13,157 bases of DNA from Pseudomonadota bacterium (GTDB lineage: Bacteria > Pseudomonadota > Gammaproteobacteria > Arenicellales > Poriferihabitantaceae): assembly GCA_024226105.1 (NCBI GenBank), contig JAAELZ010000393.1, positions 1 through 13,157 on the forward strand, written 5' to 3'. Shown one piece after another: positions 1 through 6,535 of the stretch. Every line of letters starts with the position of its first letter. The stretch's first letter is position 1. The notes beneath the pieces were generated by a model. That model saw nothing but the letters and a program-made list of their open reading frames with translations, was not told where the DNA came from and did no database searches. Made by a program: the position numbers and the translations under genes.

Positions 1-758
1 ATTTTATTTACGGCTTGCAGTGCTGATTGGGCGGCCCGGTAACTCGAATCCAGCTGCAGGGCAGCCGTATAGGCCTCGGCGGCGAGCGCGGGTTTATTGT
101 TGATCTCAGCCTGTTTCCCGTCCTTCATCAGGTCGAGGACCTGCATACGAACACGCGCTTTCGCCAGTCCGGTCTGCGCCTTCGGGTGATCTGCCTGCAT
201 TAAAAGCACACGCTCAAATGCCTTTATCGCAGGCCCGGCCTGGTTTTCCTGTAGCAAGGTTTGACCGGATATCAGTACTTCGCTCAGGATTTGCGGGCGA
301 TTTGCCTGTAGTGATCTAAGCGACTGGCTTGCGGCCTCGTAGGCAGATTGTGCTTGTTTGAAGCGGCGGTGGCCGTAATGTTCATCACCCAGTTCTGCGG
401 CAGTTGTCGCTTCTGACCAGAGCGGTGGCGCCCATAATTCAGCGCCCTGTAATTCCGGTTGAGCACGCAATCGCAGGAAAGCCTGCAGAGCCAGTCCGGC
501 GTCGTGTTGAGAGACACCTGAGGTTGTTGAAGCAGACGGGGGAGTTATAATAGCCGGGCTTGAGGGAACGCTTAGCGCTTGATCAAGCTGCTTCACTTTA
601 GCGGGCAGAAAAATCAGCACGATCAATGCCAGTGCCAGTAATAAAAACGCCAGACCCCAGATCAGGTATCGTCTATTTTTTTCGCGGCTTGTTTGCCCGC
701 TCGCGTTAACCCTGGCACCGGGGGGGGTTAAATTCGGCGGTGTCTGTCCGGGGCTCAT
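1..758 (-). CDS. Membrane-anchored TPR-like protein, 3' end beyond the window
   Basis: An open frame starts at ATG 758 and runs off the left edge without a stop, giving 252 complete codons. The first 30 residues are Pro/Ser/Arg-rich and presumably cytoplasmic. One hydrophobic helix follows at about residues 31-51 (YLIWGLAFLLLALALIVLIF), preceded by RREKN-type positive charges, so the rest is predicted to lie in the periplasm. After a Ser/Pro/Thr linker (about 60-85) the chain is Ala/Gln/Leu-rich and helical. TPR-like helix pairs are visible around 177-201 (AIKAFERVLLMQADHPKA) and 224-248 (ALAAEAYTAALQLDSSYRAA). The start codon overlaps the stop of the upstream lipoprotein gene as ATGA, which supports this start and suggests translational coupling. 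The function is unknown and the missing C-terminal part could hold another domain. An unbroken run of eight C lies at codons 11-13, near the 5' end. Confidence 0.8.
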   Translation of the reverse strand, partial: MSPGQTPPNLTPPGARVNASGQTSREKNRRYLIWGLAFLLLALALIVLIFLPAKVKQLDQALSVPSSPAIITPPSASTTSGVSQHDAGLALQAFLRLRAQPELQGAELWAPPLWSEATTAAELGDEHYGHRRFKQAQSAYEAASQSLRSLQANRPQILSEVLISGQTLLQENQAGPAIKAFERVLLMQADHPKAQTGLAKARVRMQVLDLMKDGKQAEINNKPALAAEAYTAALQLDSSYRAAQSALQAVNK

Positions 759-2017
759 AGCTGAGTTTCGGGCTGCTCAAATTTTTCCGGGGCAGGAAGG
801 CTGGTTTCTTCAGGTTCAGATTCAGCGGGCATTTCGGGCGCCAGGCCGGTCTCTGAGGCGTATATTTTCTTCATCAGGTCGCGCCATTGCGTATATTGTG
901 CTTCAGCAGACCCGGTCAGTTTGTGTACCTCGCCATCAACCTCAACCACCATGGGCTCTGCCTCGGAACTAAACGATATCCCCAGTTCAGATATTTCCTC
1001 CTCGTGCAGGGTGCTCTGGGCATTGACGTCCATTCCGTGTTTTATGGCAGCCGCACCTCCGATGACCATCACGTCGCGCAGCGTGCCGGTGGAGGCACGC
1101 GTTGAACTGTTTCCCGTGGCCTCAATCGCAATCGCGGCGATAATCGCCATCACTCCCAGCGCTTTGCTGGTATTGGCTTTTCTTTTGACTTCGCGCAGGG
1201 CCTCAGCCTCAATGCTGCGAGCCTTACGCCACTCTTCGTAAGGAAGCTGCATATCCCGATAATAGTTATCGTAGTGCCCGTTGAGCGTATCGATAAGCAG
1301 AAAGTCGCGTTCGCGAACGCGTGCTACCCGTTGATAAGCGGGGTCATCATCAGCCGGTAGCCGCAGCAGGCGATATTGGCCTGATTCATCTTTCTTTATA
1401 TGCCCGGAGAAAGCATCCGGGGCCATGCTGGCGGCGAAACGCATATCCGCAATTCGTCGAATTGCGGTGCGCTGATCATCCGAAAGCTTGTTGCGAAATT
1501 GTGCCAGGTCGTTGGCGATGGCGCGGTACACCGCCTGGAAACCGTCTGTCCCGGCGGAAATGGTTTCGTAGTTCGCCGCCGTGGTTTTGCCCCAGTAGTT
1601 ACGGCTAAACCAGGCTCGGCCACTGGCATCCAGTGCCTCAACTTCAAGGGCCAGGGTTTCGCCGTCTGAAGCAATTATCGTGCCTTGCACCAGCAGCTCA
1701 TAACCTTCGCTTTGCCCGGGTAAAACACGTACTGCACCCCAATAGCCGGTTTTTTCCATCACTGCCCGCAGGTGAATGGGGATAAACCGGGCCTCAGCCT
1801 CGCGGATTTTCATGCTCAAACCGCGTGCTTTGTCCTCATTTTCAGGCAGCGTGCCGGGGTCAAAAACTGCGATATCAACATCCAGCAACTGTGATTCACG
1901 CACTTCTTTCTCGGCCTTGAGCAAGGTTTGGCTTTGTTCAACATTAGTCTGCCCCCCCATCGTCGCGCAACCCGATAACAGTATCAATACAAATGAGAGT
2001 AATAATTTAGTACGCAT
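755..2017 (-). CDS. Predicted outer- or inner-membrane lipoprotein, family not recognised
   Basis: The product is about 420 aa. ATG 2017 is chosen because it begins a textbook lipoprotein signal: MRTK, a hydrophobic core (LLLSFVLILL) and the lipobox LSGC, giving Cys17 as the lipidated residue. The frame stays open upstream to 2071, but that extension would overrun the stop of the preceding gene and bury the signal. Residue 18 is Ala rather than Asp, so export to the outer membrane is more likely than retention. The mature part is mixed alpha/beta and charged, with a helix-rich section at about 170-285. A hydrophobic Ala/Ile stretch (ALGVMAIIAAIAIEATG) lies at about 285-301, and the tail is Glu/Pro-rich. 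I do not recognise the family. It sits 14 bp after the upstream gene's stop and overlaps the downstream TPR-like gene by ATGA, so it is very probably the middle gene of an operon. Confidence 0.82.
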   Translation of the reverse strand: MRTKLLLSFVLILLSGCATMGGQTNVEQSQTLLKAEKEVRESQLLDVDIAVFDPGTLPENEDKARGLSMKIREAEARFIPIHLRAVMEKTGYWGAVRVLPGQSEGYELLVQGTIIASDGETLALEVEALDASGRAWFSRNYWGKTTAANYETISAGTDGFQAVYRAIANDLAQFRNKLSDDQRTAIRRIADMRFAASMAPDAFSGHIKKDESGQYRLLRLPADDDPAYQRVARVRERDFLLIDTLNGHYDNYYRDMQLPYEEWRKARSIEAEALREVKRKANTSKALGVMAIIAAIAIEATGNSSTRASTGTLRDVMVIGGAAAIKHGMDVNAQSTLHEEEISELGISFSSEAEPMVVEVDGEVHKLTGSAEAQYTQWRDLMKKIYASETGLAPEMPAESEPEETSLPAPEKFEQPETQL

Positions 2018-2031
2018 CGTTGAATATGTCT

Positions 2032-2862
2032 CTAGCCGGTGCCCGCCTTGTAGCGTCGATATTCTTCCCACAGTTTTTCTCTTAACTCCGGGTCGGTTTC
2101 TTTCTCTGCCGCTTCGCGCAGCTGCCTGGCAACCACGTCATCGTCACGGCCATCCGGGATGTCCTCGGGGGTGTTGCGCCCGGAACCCGGCATGGTTTTG
2201 CCCTGAGTGCCTGTCTGGTTATGTGTGTTTTGCCCTTCTTCGCCATCAGCAGTCTGATTCTGTGCGGATTCGCCTTCGTCCTGATTTCCCTGTTTCCCGT
2301 CCGAGGCGGTTTCACTGCTTTGCTCACTACTTCCTTCAGCGCTTGCTGATCCGCTGCTGGAGAAACCACCCCCTGTTTCTGTACGTGGTGTTTGTGCTCT
2401 GACGCGATCCTGTTCCTGCAACAGTCTCTCGTCGAACTCTCCCAGCGTGGCATTCAACTCCGTAATCAATCCATTTGTCTGTTCCGTTTCGGTACGCTCT
2501 GTCGCCAGGTCTATGGTGGCCGGTTTCAGGGCGGATGAGCGTATTTGATCGCAGGGCAAATCATCAGAAAGCTCGATCCGGCCAGCCTGTTGCAAAGCGC
2601 TACAGTCTTGCAATACCTGGTCACTCAGTTGATTTATCCAGGCGGCATAATCGTTTTGTTCTGCTGCGCCGAGCTTGCCCCTGTTTTTAGCCTGTTCAAA
2701 ATCAGCCTGCGCGTTTTTCAGTGCTAAATAGTGCGCACGCAAATCATTGATTTGTTCGGTGACAGTGGTTGCCGCCGGTGTGTTTAACGCGATCAAACCG
2801 AGCATTGAGACCGGTAGGAAAACGCTAAACAGAGCCTGTACGGGTGAGGGGATAAAGTCCAT
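2032..2862 (-). CDS. Exported acidic, Ser/Gln/Glu-rich low-complexity protein, unknown function
   Basis: The product is 276 aa from ATG 2862. This start places a hydrophobic segment (ALFSVFLPVSMLGLIALNTPAA, about residues 10-31) at the N-terminus, consistent with a signal peptide or anchor. A start 21 codons upstream (2925) is possible but would put extra charged residues before that segment, and it has no better ribosome site. Residues of about 35-150 are predicted helical, with two cysteines that could pair (in DCSALQQ and LPCDQI). Residues of about 160-230 are a disordered, acidic Ser/Gln/Glu/Gly region. The last 45 residues are again charged and ordered (DDDVVARQLREAAEKETD and LREKLWEEYRRYK), and this tail looks like the most constrained part. 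No enzyme motif is visible. It is the first gene of the set with the lipoprotein and TPR-like genes, which suggests a shared periplasmic or envelope role. Confidence 0.72.
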   Translation of the reverse strand: MDFIPSPVQALFSVFLPVSMLGLIALNTPAATTVTEQINDLRAHYLALKNAQADFEQAKNRGKLGAAEQNDYAAWINQLSDQVLQDCSALQQAGRIELSDDLPCDQIRSSALKPATIDLATERTETEQTNGLITELNATLGEFDERLLQEQDRVRAQTPRTETGGGFSSSGSASAEGSSEQSSETASDGKQGNQDEGESAQNQTADGEEGQNTHNQTGTQGKTMPGSGRNTPEDIPDGRDDDVVARQLREAAEKETDPELREKLWEEYRRYKAGTG

Positions 2863-3008
2863 GTTTGTTATGTTACGCCCTGGTTCCTGCGGGTCAAGCG
2901 GCTTTTTGAGTTCACTGCACCACATATCCCAAAAAGCCTGTTTTAGCGAGACCGTACCAGGCCGCTGTTCAGCCGGGCGACAGATTGCCCCATCGTTCTG
3001 CCTGTGTC

Positions 3009-4133
3009 TCAGCGCTTATCTGAGCTGGCAAAAATGGCATTAAATTGTTGTTCCGTTTTGACGAAGGTCGTGCACTTGCTCAGCCATTTCAGTTTTTTTG
3101 CACCGGCATAGGTGCAGGTGCTGCGAATGCCACCCAGCAGGTCTTTGACGGTTTCAGCAATCGTGCCACGGTAAGGGACCGATACTTCACGCCCCTCAGA
3201 AGAGCGATACTCCTTCAGGCCGCCAAAGTGTTTGTCGTTTGCGGCGCGTGAACTCATGCCATAGAACTGCACAAATTTTCGTTCTTCAACCACATCGACC
3301 CATCCATCCGGGCCTTTTGTCACCTCGCCGGTCTTGAAAAAACGCGTGAGAATTTCGCCTCCGCCTTCATCGTGGCCTGCGAGCATGCCCCCGAGCATGA
3401 CAAAATCAGCACCGGCAGCAAACGCCTTGGCGACATCGCCCGGGCTGGTACAGCCGCCGTCTGCGATAACGTGCCCGCCCAGGCCGTGCGCTGAATCCGC
3501 ACATTCGATAACGGCCGAAAGTTGCGGGAAACCAACCCCGGTCTGGATGCGCGTGGTACAGACACTGCCCGGACCGATCCCCACTTTGACAATATCCGCG
3601 CCGCTTAAAATAAGTTCTTCGGTCATCTCACCCGTCACCACGTTCCCGGCAATAATGACGATATCCGGGCAGGCATCACGCAATTGTTTGATGAACAGCG
3701 AAAAGCCTTCAGAATAACCGTTGGCGACGTCCACACATACGTATTTAAGGCGTGTGTCGGGGTGCTGATATACCTTCTGGAACTTCTCAAAGTCTGCCGC
3801 AGCTATGCCCATTGAATAGGCAACACTATTGATGTGTTTGTCGTCAGCCTGGCTAAAAAACTCAATCAGCGAGGTTTCATCATAACTTTTAACCAGGCAG
3901 GTGAACATGCCGTGTTCGATCAGTGCCTTTGCCATGCCTATGGTGCCCACGCCATCCATATTCGATGCCATGATCGGCACACCGTGGTAGTGGATATGAT
4001 CGTCGTCCATCTTGACATTCCGAAACTGAAAGTTGCGAAACAGTTCGACTTCGCTACGGCTGCCCAGAGTACTGCGTTTGGGGCGGATCAGGACATTTTT
4101 GTAATCCAGTTTGCTGTCTTCTTCAATTCTCAT
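3009..4133 (-). CDS. guaC: GMP reductase
   Basis: The 374-aa product matches the IMPDH/GMPR family and is strongly E. coli GuaC-like from its first residues (MRIEED.KL, VLIRPKRSTL). GMP reductase converts GMP to IMP and ammonia with NADPH in the cytoplasm, returning guanine nucleotides to the central purine pool. The active-site loop GIGPGSVCTTR places the catalytic cysteine at residue 192 and the conserved Thr at 194. The phosphate-binding and barrel signatures IADGGCTSPGDVAKAF and FVMLGGMLAG (222-253) and the flap-region YGMSS (291-295) are present. The CBS domain of IMP dehydrogenase is absent, which separates GMPR from GuaB. The protein is about 27 residues longer than E. coli GuaC (347 aa), mainly through an insertion around 261-286 before KFVQFYGMSS, plus a slightly longer segment near residues 40-50. 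A perfect TATAAT lies about 40 bp upstream of the start. Confidence 0.96.
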   Translation of the reverse strand: MRIEEDSKLDYKNVLIRPKRSTLGSRSEVELFRNFQFRNVKMDDDHIHYHGVPIMASNMDGVGTIGMAKALIEHGMFTCLVKSYDETSLIEFFSQADDKHINSVAYSMGIAAADFEKFQKVYQHPDTRLKYVCVDVANGYSEGFSLFIKQLRDACPDIVIIAGNVVTGEMTEELILSGADIVKVGIGPGSVCTTRIQTGVGFPQLSAVIECADSAHGLGGHVIADGGCTSPGDVAKAFAAGADFVMLGGMLAGHDEGGGEILTRFFKTGEVTKGPDGWVDVVEERKFVQFYGMSSRAANDKHFGGLKEYRSSEGREVSVPYRGTIAETVKDLLGGIRSTCTYAGAKKLKWLSKCTTFVKTEQQFNAIFASSDKR

Positions 4134-4170
4134 GCTGAAATGGCCTGGGGCCTCAATTCGTAAAGGAATG

Positions 4171-4176
4171 ATTATA
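4171..4176 (-). promoter_or_regulatory. Candidate -10 element for guaC
   Basis: Read on the minus strand, 4176-4171 is a perfect TATAAT about 37 bp before the guaC ATG at 4133. That would give a leader of roughly 30 nt. The hexamer 17 bp further upstream is TGCAAT, a poor -35, so the promoter may need an activator or be weak. This assignment is by consensus only. Confidence 0.4.
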
Positions 4177-4231
4177 GGCGCAGCGCACCGTGCATTGCAC
4201 CTGTGTTGTGATATATCCGCAGGCGGCCCTG

Positions 4232-4263
4232 ACTTGCAAATTGTAAGTACAATTCAGGCAAGT
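4232..4263. promoter_or_regulatory. Compound palindrome, candidate operator between guaC and the aminotransferase gene
   Basis: Two nested inverted repeats share nearly one centre. The inner arms AATTGTA (4239-4245) and TACAATT (4248-4254) are perfect over 7 bp with a 2-bp spacer. The outer arms ACTTGC (4232-4237) and GCAAGT (4258-4263) are perfect over 6 bp, separated from the inner arms by 1 and 3 bp. The element lies in a 186-bp divergent control region, just upstream of a TATACT that could serve the rightward gene. It looks like a dimeric regulator site that could act on either or both genes. No T-run follows it, so it is not a typical terminator. The regulator is not identified in this window. 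Confidence 0.5.
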
Positions 4264-4280
4264 TGATTAGCGTTGTGATT

Positions 4281-4286
4281 TATACT
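4281..4286 (+). promoter_or_regulatory. Candidate -10 element for the class V aminotransferase gene
   Basis: TATACT lies 33 bp before the chosen ATG at 4320 and 17 bp after the compound palindrome. The nearest -35-like hexamer, TTGATT at 4263-4268, is only 12 bp away, too close for a normal sigma-70 promoter. With standard spacing the -35 region would fall on the right outer arm of the palindrome. If the element is a true -10, a bound regulator would touch the polymerase footprint. This is a consensus match only. Confidence 0.3.
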
Positions 4287-4319
4287 CATTCTTCCCGTAA
4301 TCATTGCATAAAAAACACC

Positions 4320-5570
4320 ATGTTCAGTGACACCCTTATTCAAAGCATTCGAGATCAATTTCATCATGTTGATAGCTGTCCCTACCAGGGGCCGCGCATC
4401 TTTTTTGAAAATGCCGGAGGCTCGCTAACGCTCAAATCGGTGGTCAGGGTGAATGCCGGGTTATCAGCAATACCCGATAACCAGGGCAGAGATAACCCCG
4501 CGTCAAAGGCGATGGGCAGTATTATCGATAAGGCAAAACAGGATATCAAAACCTTCCTGGGAGTCACACAAGGGCAGTTGTTCATTGGTGAAACCGGAAC
4601 CGAGTGTCTGTTCAGGGTGATTCGTGCAGCAGTTATGGGTGCCGCCAGCGGGGGCCAGGTACTCGGCAGCACCCTGGAGCATCCGGCTACGGTCAGCGCC
4701 TGTAAACGCTGGGCTGCTGTCACCGGAAAAGAGTATGTTGCGGTTCCACATAATTTGGAAACAGCGAATGTCAGCGCTGAAGATTATCAACGCTTCGTGA
4801 CAGCGGATACGCGGGTTGCGACCATCATTCAGACCAGCCCGGTTACCGGGAGGCTGGTTGATGTTCCGGCCGTGGTCAATGCTATTCGCGCGGTTGCGCC
4901 CGACTGCCTGATTATCGTTGACGGTATTCAGCACGTTCCACATGGTGCGCTGCACGTGGAGAATTACGATGTTGATGCCTATGCGGTTTCCGCTTACAAG
5001 GTATATTCCAGGCACAATTACGGAATCGGCTGGGTGTCGCATCGCCTCGAAAGCCTGCCTCACGACCGGCTCGAAGGCACGCCTGAAAACTACTGGGAGA
5101 TGGGCACTCGTGATGCCGCAGCGTATGCCTGTTTTTCTGAAGTCGTCTCTTATCTTGACTGGCTCGGCGCCCGGTTCAGTGATTCGGAAAATCAACGGCA
5201 ACGCCTGATGGCCGCCAGCAAGGCCATCGCTGCTCACGAAAATCATTTGCTTGATGTGATGGTTAATGGCAATGAGAAACACAATGGCCTCGCGGATATA
5301 CCTGGGGTAAGCATTATCGGCGGGACGGATAACGAGCATCGCGAGGGGGTACTTGCCATAACCGTGGAGAATGTTGAATCGGCGAAAGTGGTGAGCCAGC
5401 TAAGTGAAAATGGCATTCGCGTACACCTGCGCACCAATGATCGTTATTCTGGAAATATACTGAACCCGCTGGGCCTGGAAAGTTGTATCAGAATATCCAT
5501 CGCTCATTACAATACGGCCGATGAAGTAGAGTATTTTTTGAAGGTTATGAAATCGATCACCAAAACGTAG
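4320..5570 (+). CDS. PLP-dependent class V aminotransferase-fold enzyme (cysteine desulfurase-like, without the usual cysteine)
   Basis: The 416-aa product has the fold-type I, class V layout. It shows FFENAGGS at 28-35, a phosphate-binding GETGTE at 90-95, LEHPATVSA at 119-127, the cofactor Asp in IIVDGIQHVPHG (D201, with H205 nearby), the Schiff-base lysine K227 in VSAYKVYSRHNYG, and a substrate-carboxylate Arg in CIRISIAHYNT (R391). This C-terminal end resembles SufS/CsdA proteins. However, the loop that carries their catalytic cysteine (RTGHHC type) reads RTNDRYSGN at 371-379 and has no Cys. Sulfur transfer by the normal route is therefore unlikely, and an aminotransferase, lyase or epimerase role is more probable. 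The substrate is unknown. ATG 4320 is chosen over an in-frame TTG at 4263, because that TTG lies inside the palindrome and upstream of the likely promoter. No good ribosome site is visible. Confidence 0.87.
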   Translation: MFSDTLIQSIRDQFHHVDSCPYQGPRIFFENAGGSLTLKSVVRVNAGLSAIPDNQGRDNPASKAMGSIIDKAKQDIKTFLGVTQGQLFIGETGTECLFRVIRAAVMGAASGGQVLGSTLEHPATVSACKRWAAVTGKEYVAVPHNLETANVSAEDYQRFVTADTRVATIIQTSPVTGRLVDVPAVVNAIRAVAPDCLIIVDGIQHVPHGALHVENYDVDAYAVSAYKVYSRHNYGIGWVSHRLESLPHDRLEGTPENYWEMGTRDAAAYACFSEVVSYLDWLGARFSDSENQRQRLMAASKAIAAHENHLLDVMVNGNEKHNGLADIPGVSIIGGTDNEHREGVLAITVENVESAKVVSQLSENGIRVHLRTNDRYSGNILNPLGLESCIRISIAHYNTADEVEYFLKVMKSITKT

Positions 5571-5601
5571 GCCTGCTCGTAAAGATGAGCATCAATAACC
5601 T

Positions 5602-5634
5602 CCCCCTTTAACAAAGGGGGATAGAGGGGGATTT
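5602..5634. repeat. C/G-rich hairpin repeat between convergent genes
   Basis: CCCCCTTT (5602-5609) and AAAGGGGG (5613-5620) form a perfect 8-bp stem with a 3-nt loop, followed by a second G-run (AGAGGGGGATTT, 5623-5634). This matches my memory of a short intergenic repeat seen in many proteobacterial genomes, with the pattern AAATCCCCCTCT then CCCCCTTTG. It occupies the 75-bp gap between the stops of the aminotransferase gene and the convergent SDR gene. It could act as a two-way transcription barrier, but neither side has a good T-run, so a classical intrinsic terminator is not proven. A weaker 5-bp hairpin (TGCTC/GAGCA, 5574-5591) lies just before it. Confidence 0.6.
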
Positions 5635-5645
5635 GCGGTTTTTAT

Positions 5646-6452
5646 TTAACCCTCTGCAAGTTCACCCAGGTAATCACTCAACTCACCGCAATGGGTCTGC
5701 GCCCAGCCACCATCTACTGGCAGTATCGTTCCGGTGATATAACTACCAAGATCTGAGGCCAGGAACAGGCAGGCATTTCCAATATCGTCCGGTGTGCCAA
5801 AGCGCCCTAGTGGTACGCCGTCGGTGACCATTTTCCGTGCGGTATCATTCGGCGCAAGACGTGCCATGCCTTCGGTTCCTTCGATAGGGCCGGGCACAAT
5901 CGAGTTTACCCGGATACCGCTTGACCCCCATTCAAGTGCAAGCGTTCGCGTGATCATGTCCACGCCCGCCTTGGCAGCGCAGACATGAACCTGAGCCTTC
6001 ATGGGAACATAGGCCTGTGGCGCAGAGATGTTGATGACACAGGCGCCGGGTTTGCGCAAATGTTCAAAGGACGATTTCATCACGTGAAAGGTTCCGCGCA
6101 GGTCAATATCAATCACTGATTTAAACCCGTTCCAGGACAATCCGTTGGCCATTGCCGGAAAATTTCCTGCTGCACCCGACACCACCACATCGAAGGTACC
6201 AAATTGCTGGTAAACGTTTTTCAGACCCGCGTCAATTGCTTCAGGTTCGCGCACATCTGCGCTAAAGCCCATGGCATCGGCCCCGAGATCTTTTAGCACT
6301 TTTACGGTCTCATCCACCTTTTTTTGCGTGCGACTGGCGACCGCAACCTTTGCGCCCTGTCTGGCGAACAATTCGGCAATTCCACGATTGATCCCACTGG
6401 TGCCACCAATGACAACAACGACTTTGTTGCTAAAATCCAGTTTTATAGTCAT
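5646..6452 (-). CDS. SDR-family oxidoreductase, 2,4-dienoyl-CoA reductase-like, lacking the catalytic Tyr
   Basis: The product is 268 aa. ATG 6452 is chosen because MTIKLDFSNKVVVVIGG aligns with the usual SDR N-terminus; the longer open frame to 6632 adds a Cys/His-rich tail that fits no family. The Rossmann motif is GGTSGINRGIA (16-26), with ASR at 39-41 suggesting NADP(H). Other SDR features are SADV (64-67), a GAAGNF segment (93-98, in place of the usual NNAG), S143 and K161. The SDR tyrosine four residues before K161 is Val157 (QVHVCAAKAG). This Tyr-less pattern, with the conserved WNGFKSVIDIDLRGTF region and LPVDGGW near the end, is typical of the DECR-like branch, which reduces unsaturated fatty acyl-CoA with NADPH. 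That activity is inferred from family resemblance. No other beta-oxidation gene is in the window. Confidence 0.88.
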   Translation of the reverse strand: MTIKLDFSNKVVVVIGGTSGINRGIAELFARQGAKVAVASRTQKKVDETVKVLKDLGADAMGFSADVREPEAIDAGLKNVYQQFGTFDVVVSGAAGNFPAMANGLSWNGFKSVIDIDLRGTFHVMKSSFEHLRKPGACVINISAPQAYVPMKAQVHVCAAKAGVDMITRTLALEWGSSGIRVNSIVPGPIEGTEGMARLAPNDTARKMVTDGVPLGRFGTPDDIGNACLFLASDLGSYITGTILPVDGGWAQTHCGELSDYLGELAEG

Positions 6453-6468
6453 GATCAGCACCGGTTTT

Positions 6469-6493
6469 CCGGGATCAGTAATCCCGGATTTTT
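6469..6493 (+). terminator. Hairpin with T-rich tail between the SDR and ycaQ-like genes
   Basis: CCGGGAT (6469-6475) and ATCCCGG (6481-6487) form a perfect 7-bp, GC-rich stem with a 5-nt loop. A run of five T (6489-6493) and further T-rich sequence (GTTTATT) follow on the plus strand, as in an intrinsic terminator. On that strand it would stop transcripts running antisense through the SDR gene, before the ycaQ-like start at 6536. On the minus strand the same hairpin would sit in the SDR mRNA leader, 17-35 nt before its ATG, with no T-run. A regulatory dyad is the alternative. Confidence 0.45.
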
Positions 6494-6535
6494 GTTTATT
6501 AAGGTGTTCAGTATAACGTAACCCTGAATTGTCTG

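Noticed and set aside
1776..2402. A 208-codon plus-strand open frame across the lipoprotein and low-complexity genes
   Set aside because: It crosses two well-supported minus-strand genes, has Cys/Arg/Pro-rich shadow composition and has no ribosome site.
2936..2962. Possible intrinsic terminator for guaC on the minus strand (GCCTG/CAGGC followed by TTTTT)
   Set aside because: The stem is only 5 bp with a 17-nt loop, too weak to list as a terminator, although the T-run is in the right place.
4263..4322. TTG start at 4263 giving a 435-aa aminotransferase
   Set aside because: The extra 19 residues fit no family N-terminus and the codon lies in the palindrome, upstream of the probable promoter.
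4503..5339. A 278-codon open frame on the minus strand, opposite the aminotransferase gene
   Set aside because: It has no recognisable domain, is rich in Arg/Asn/Ile as expected of an antisense shadow, and lies wholly within a gene with clear family motifs.
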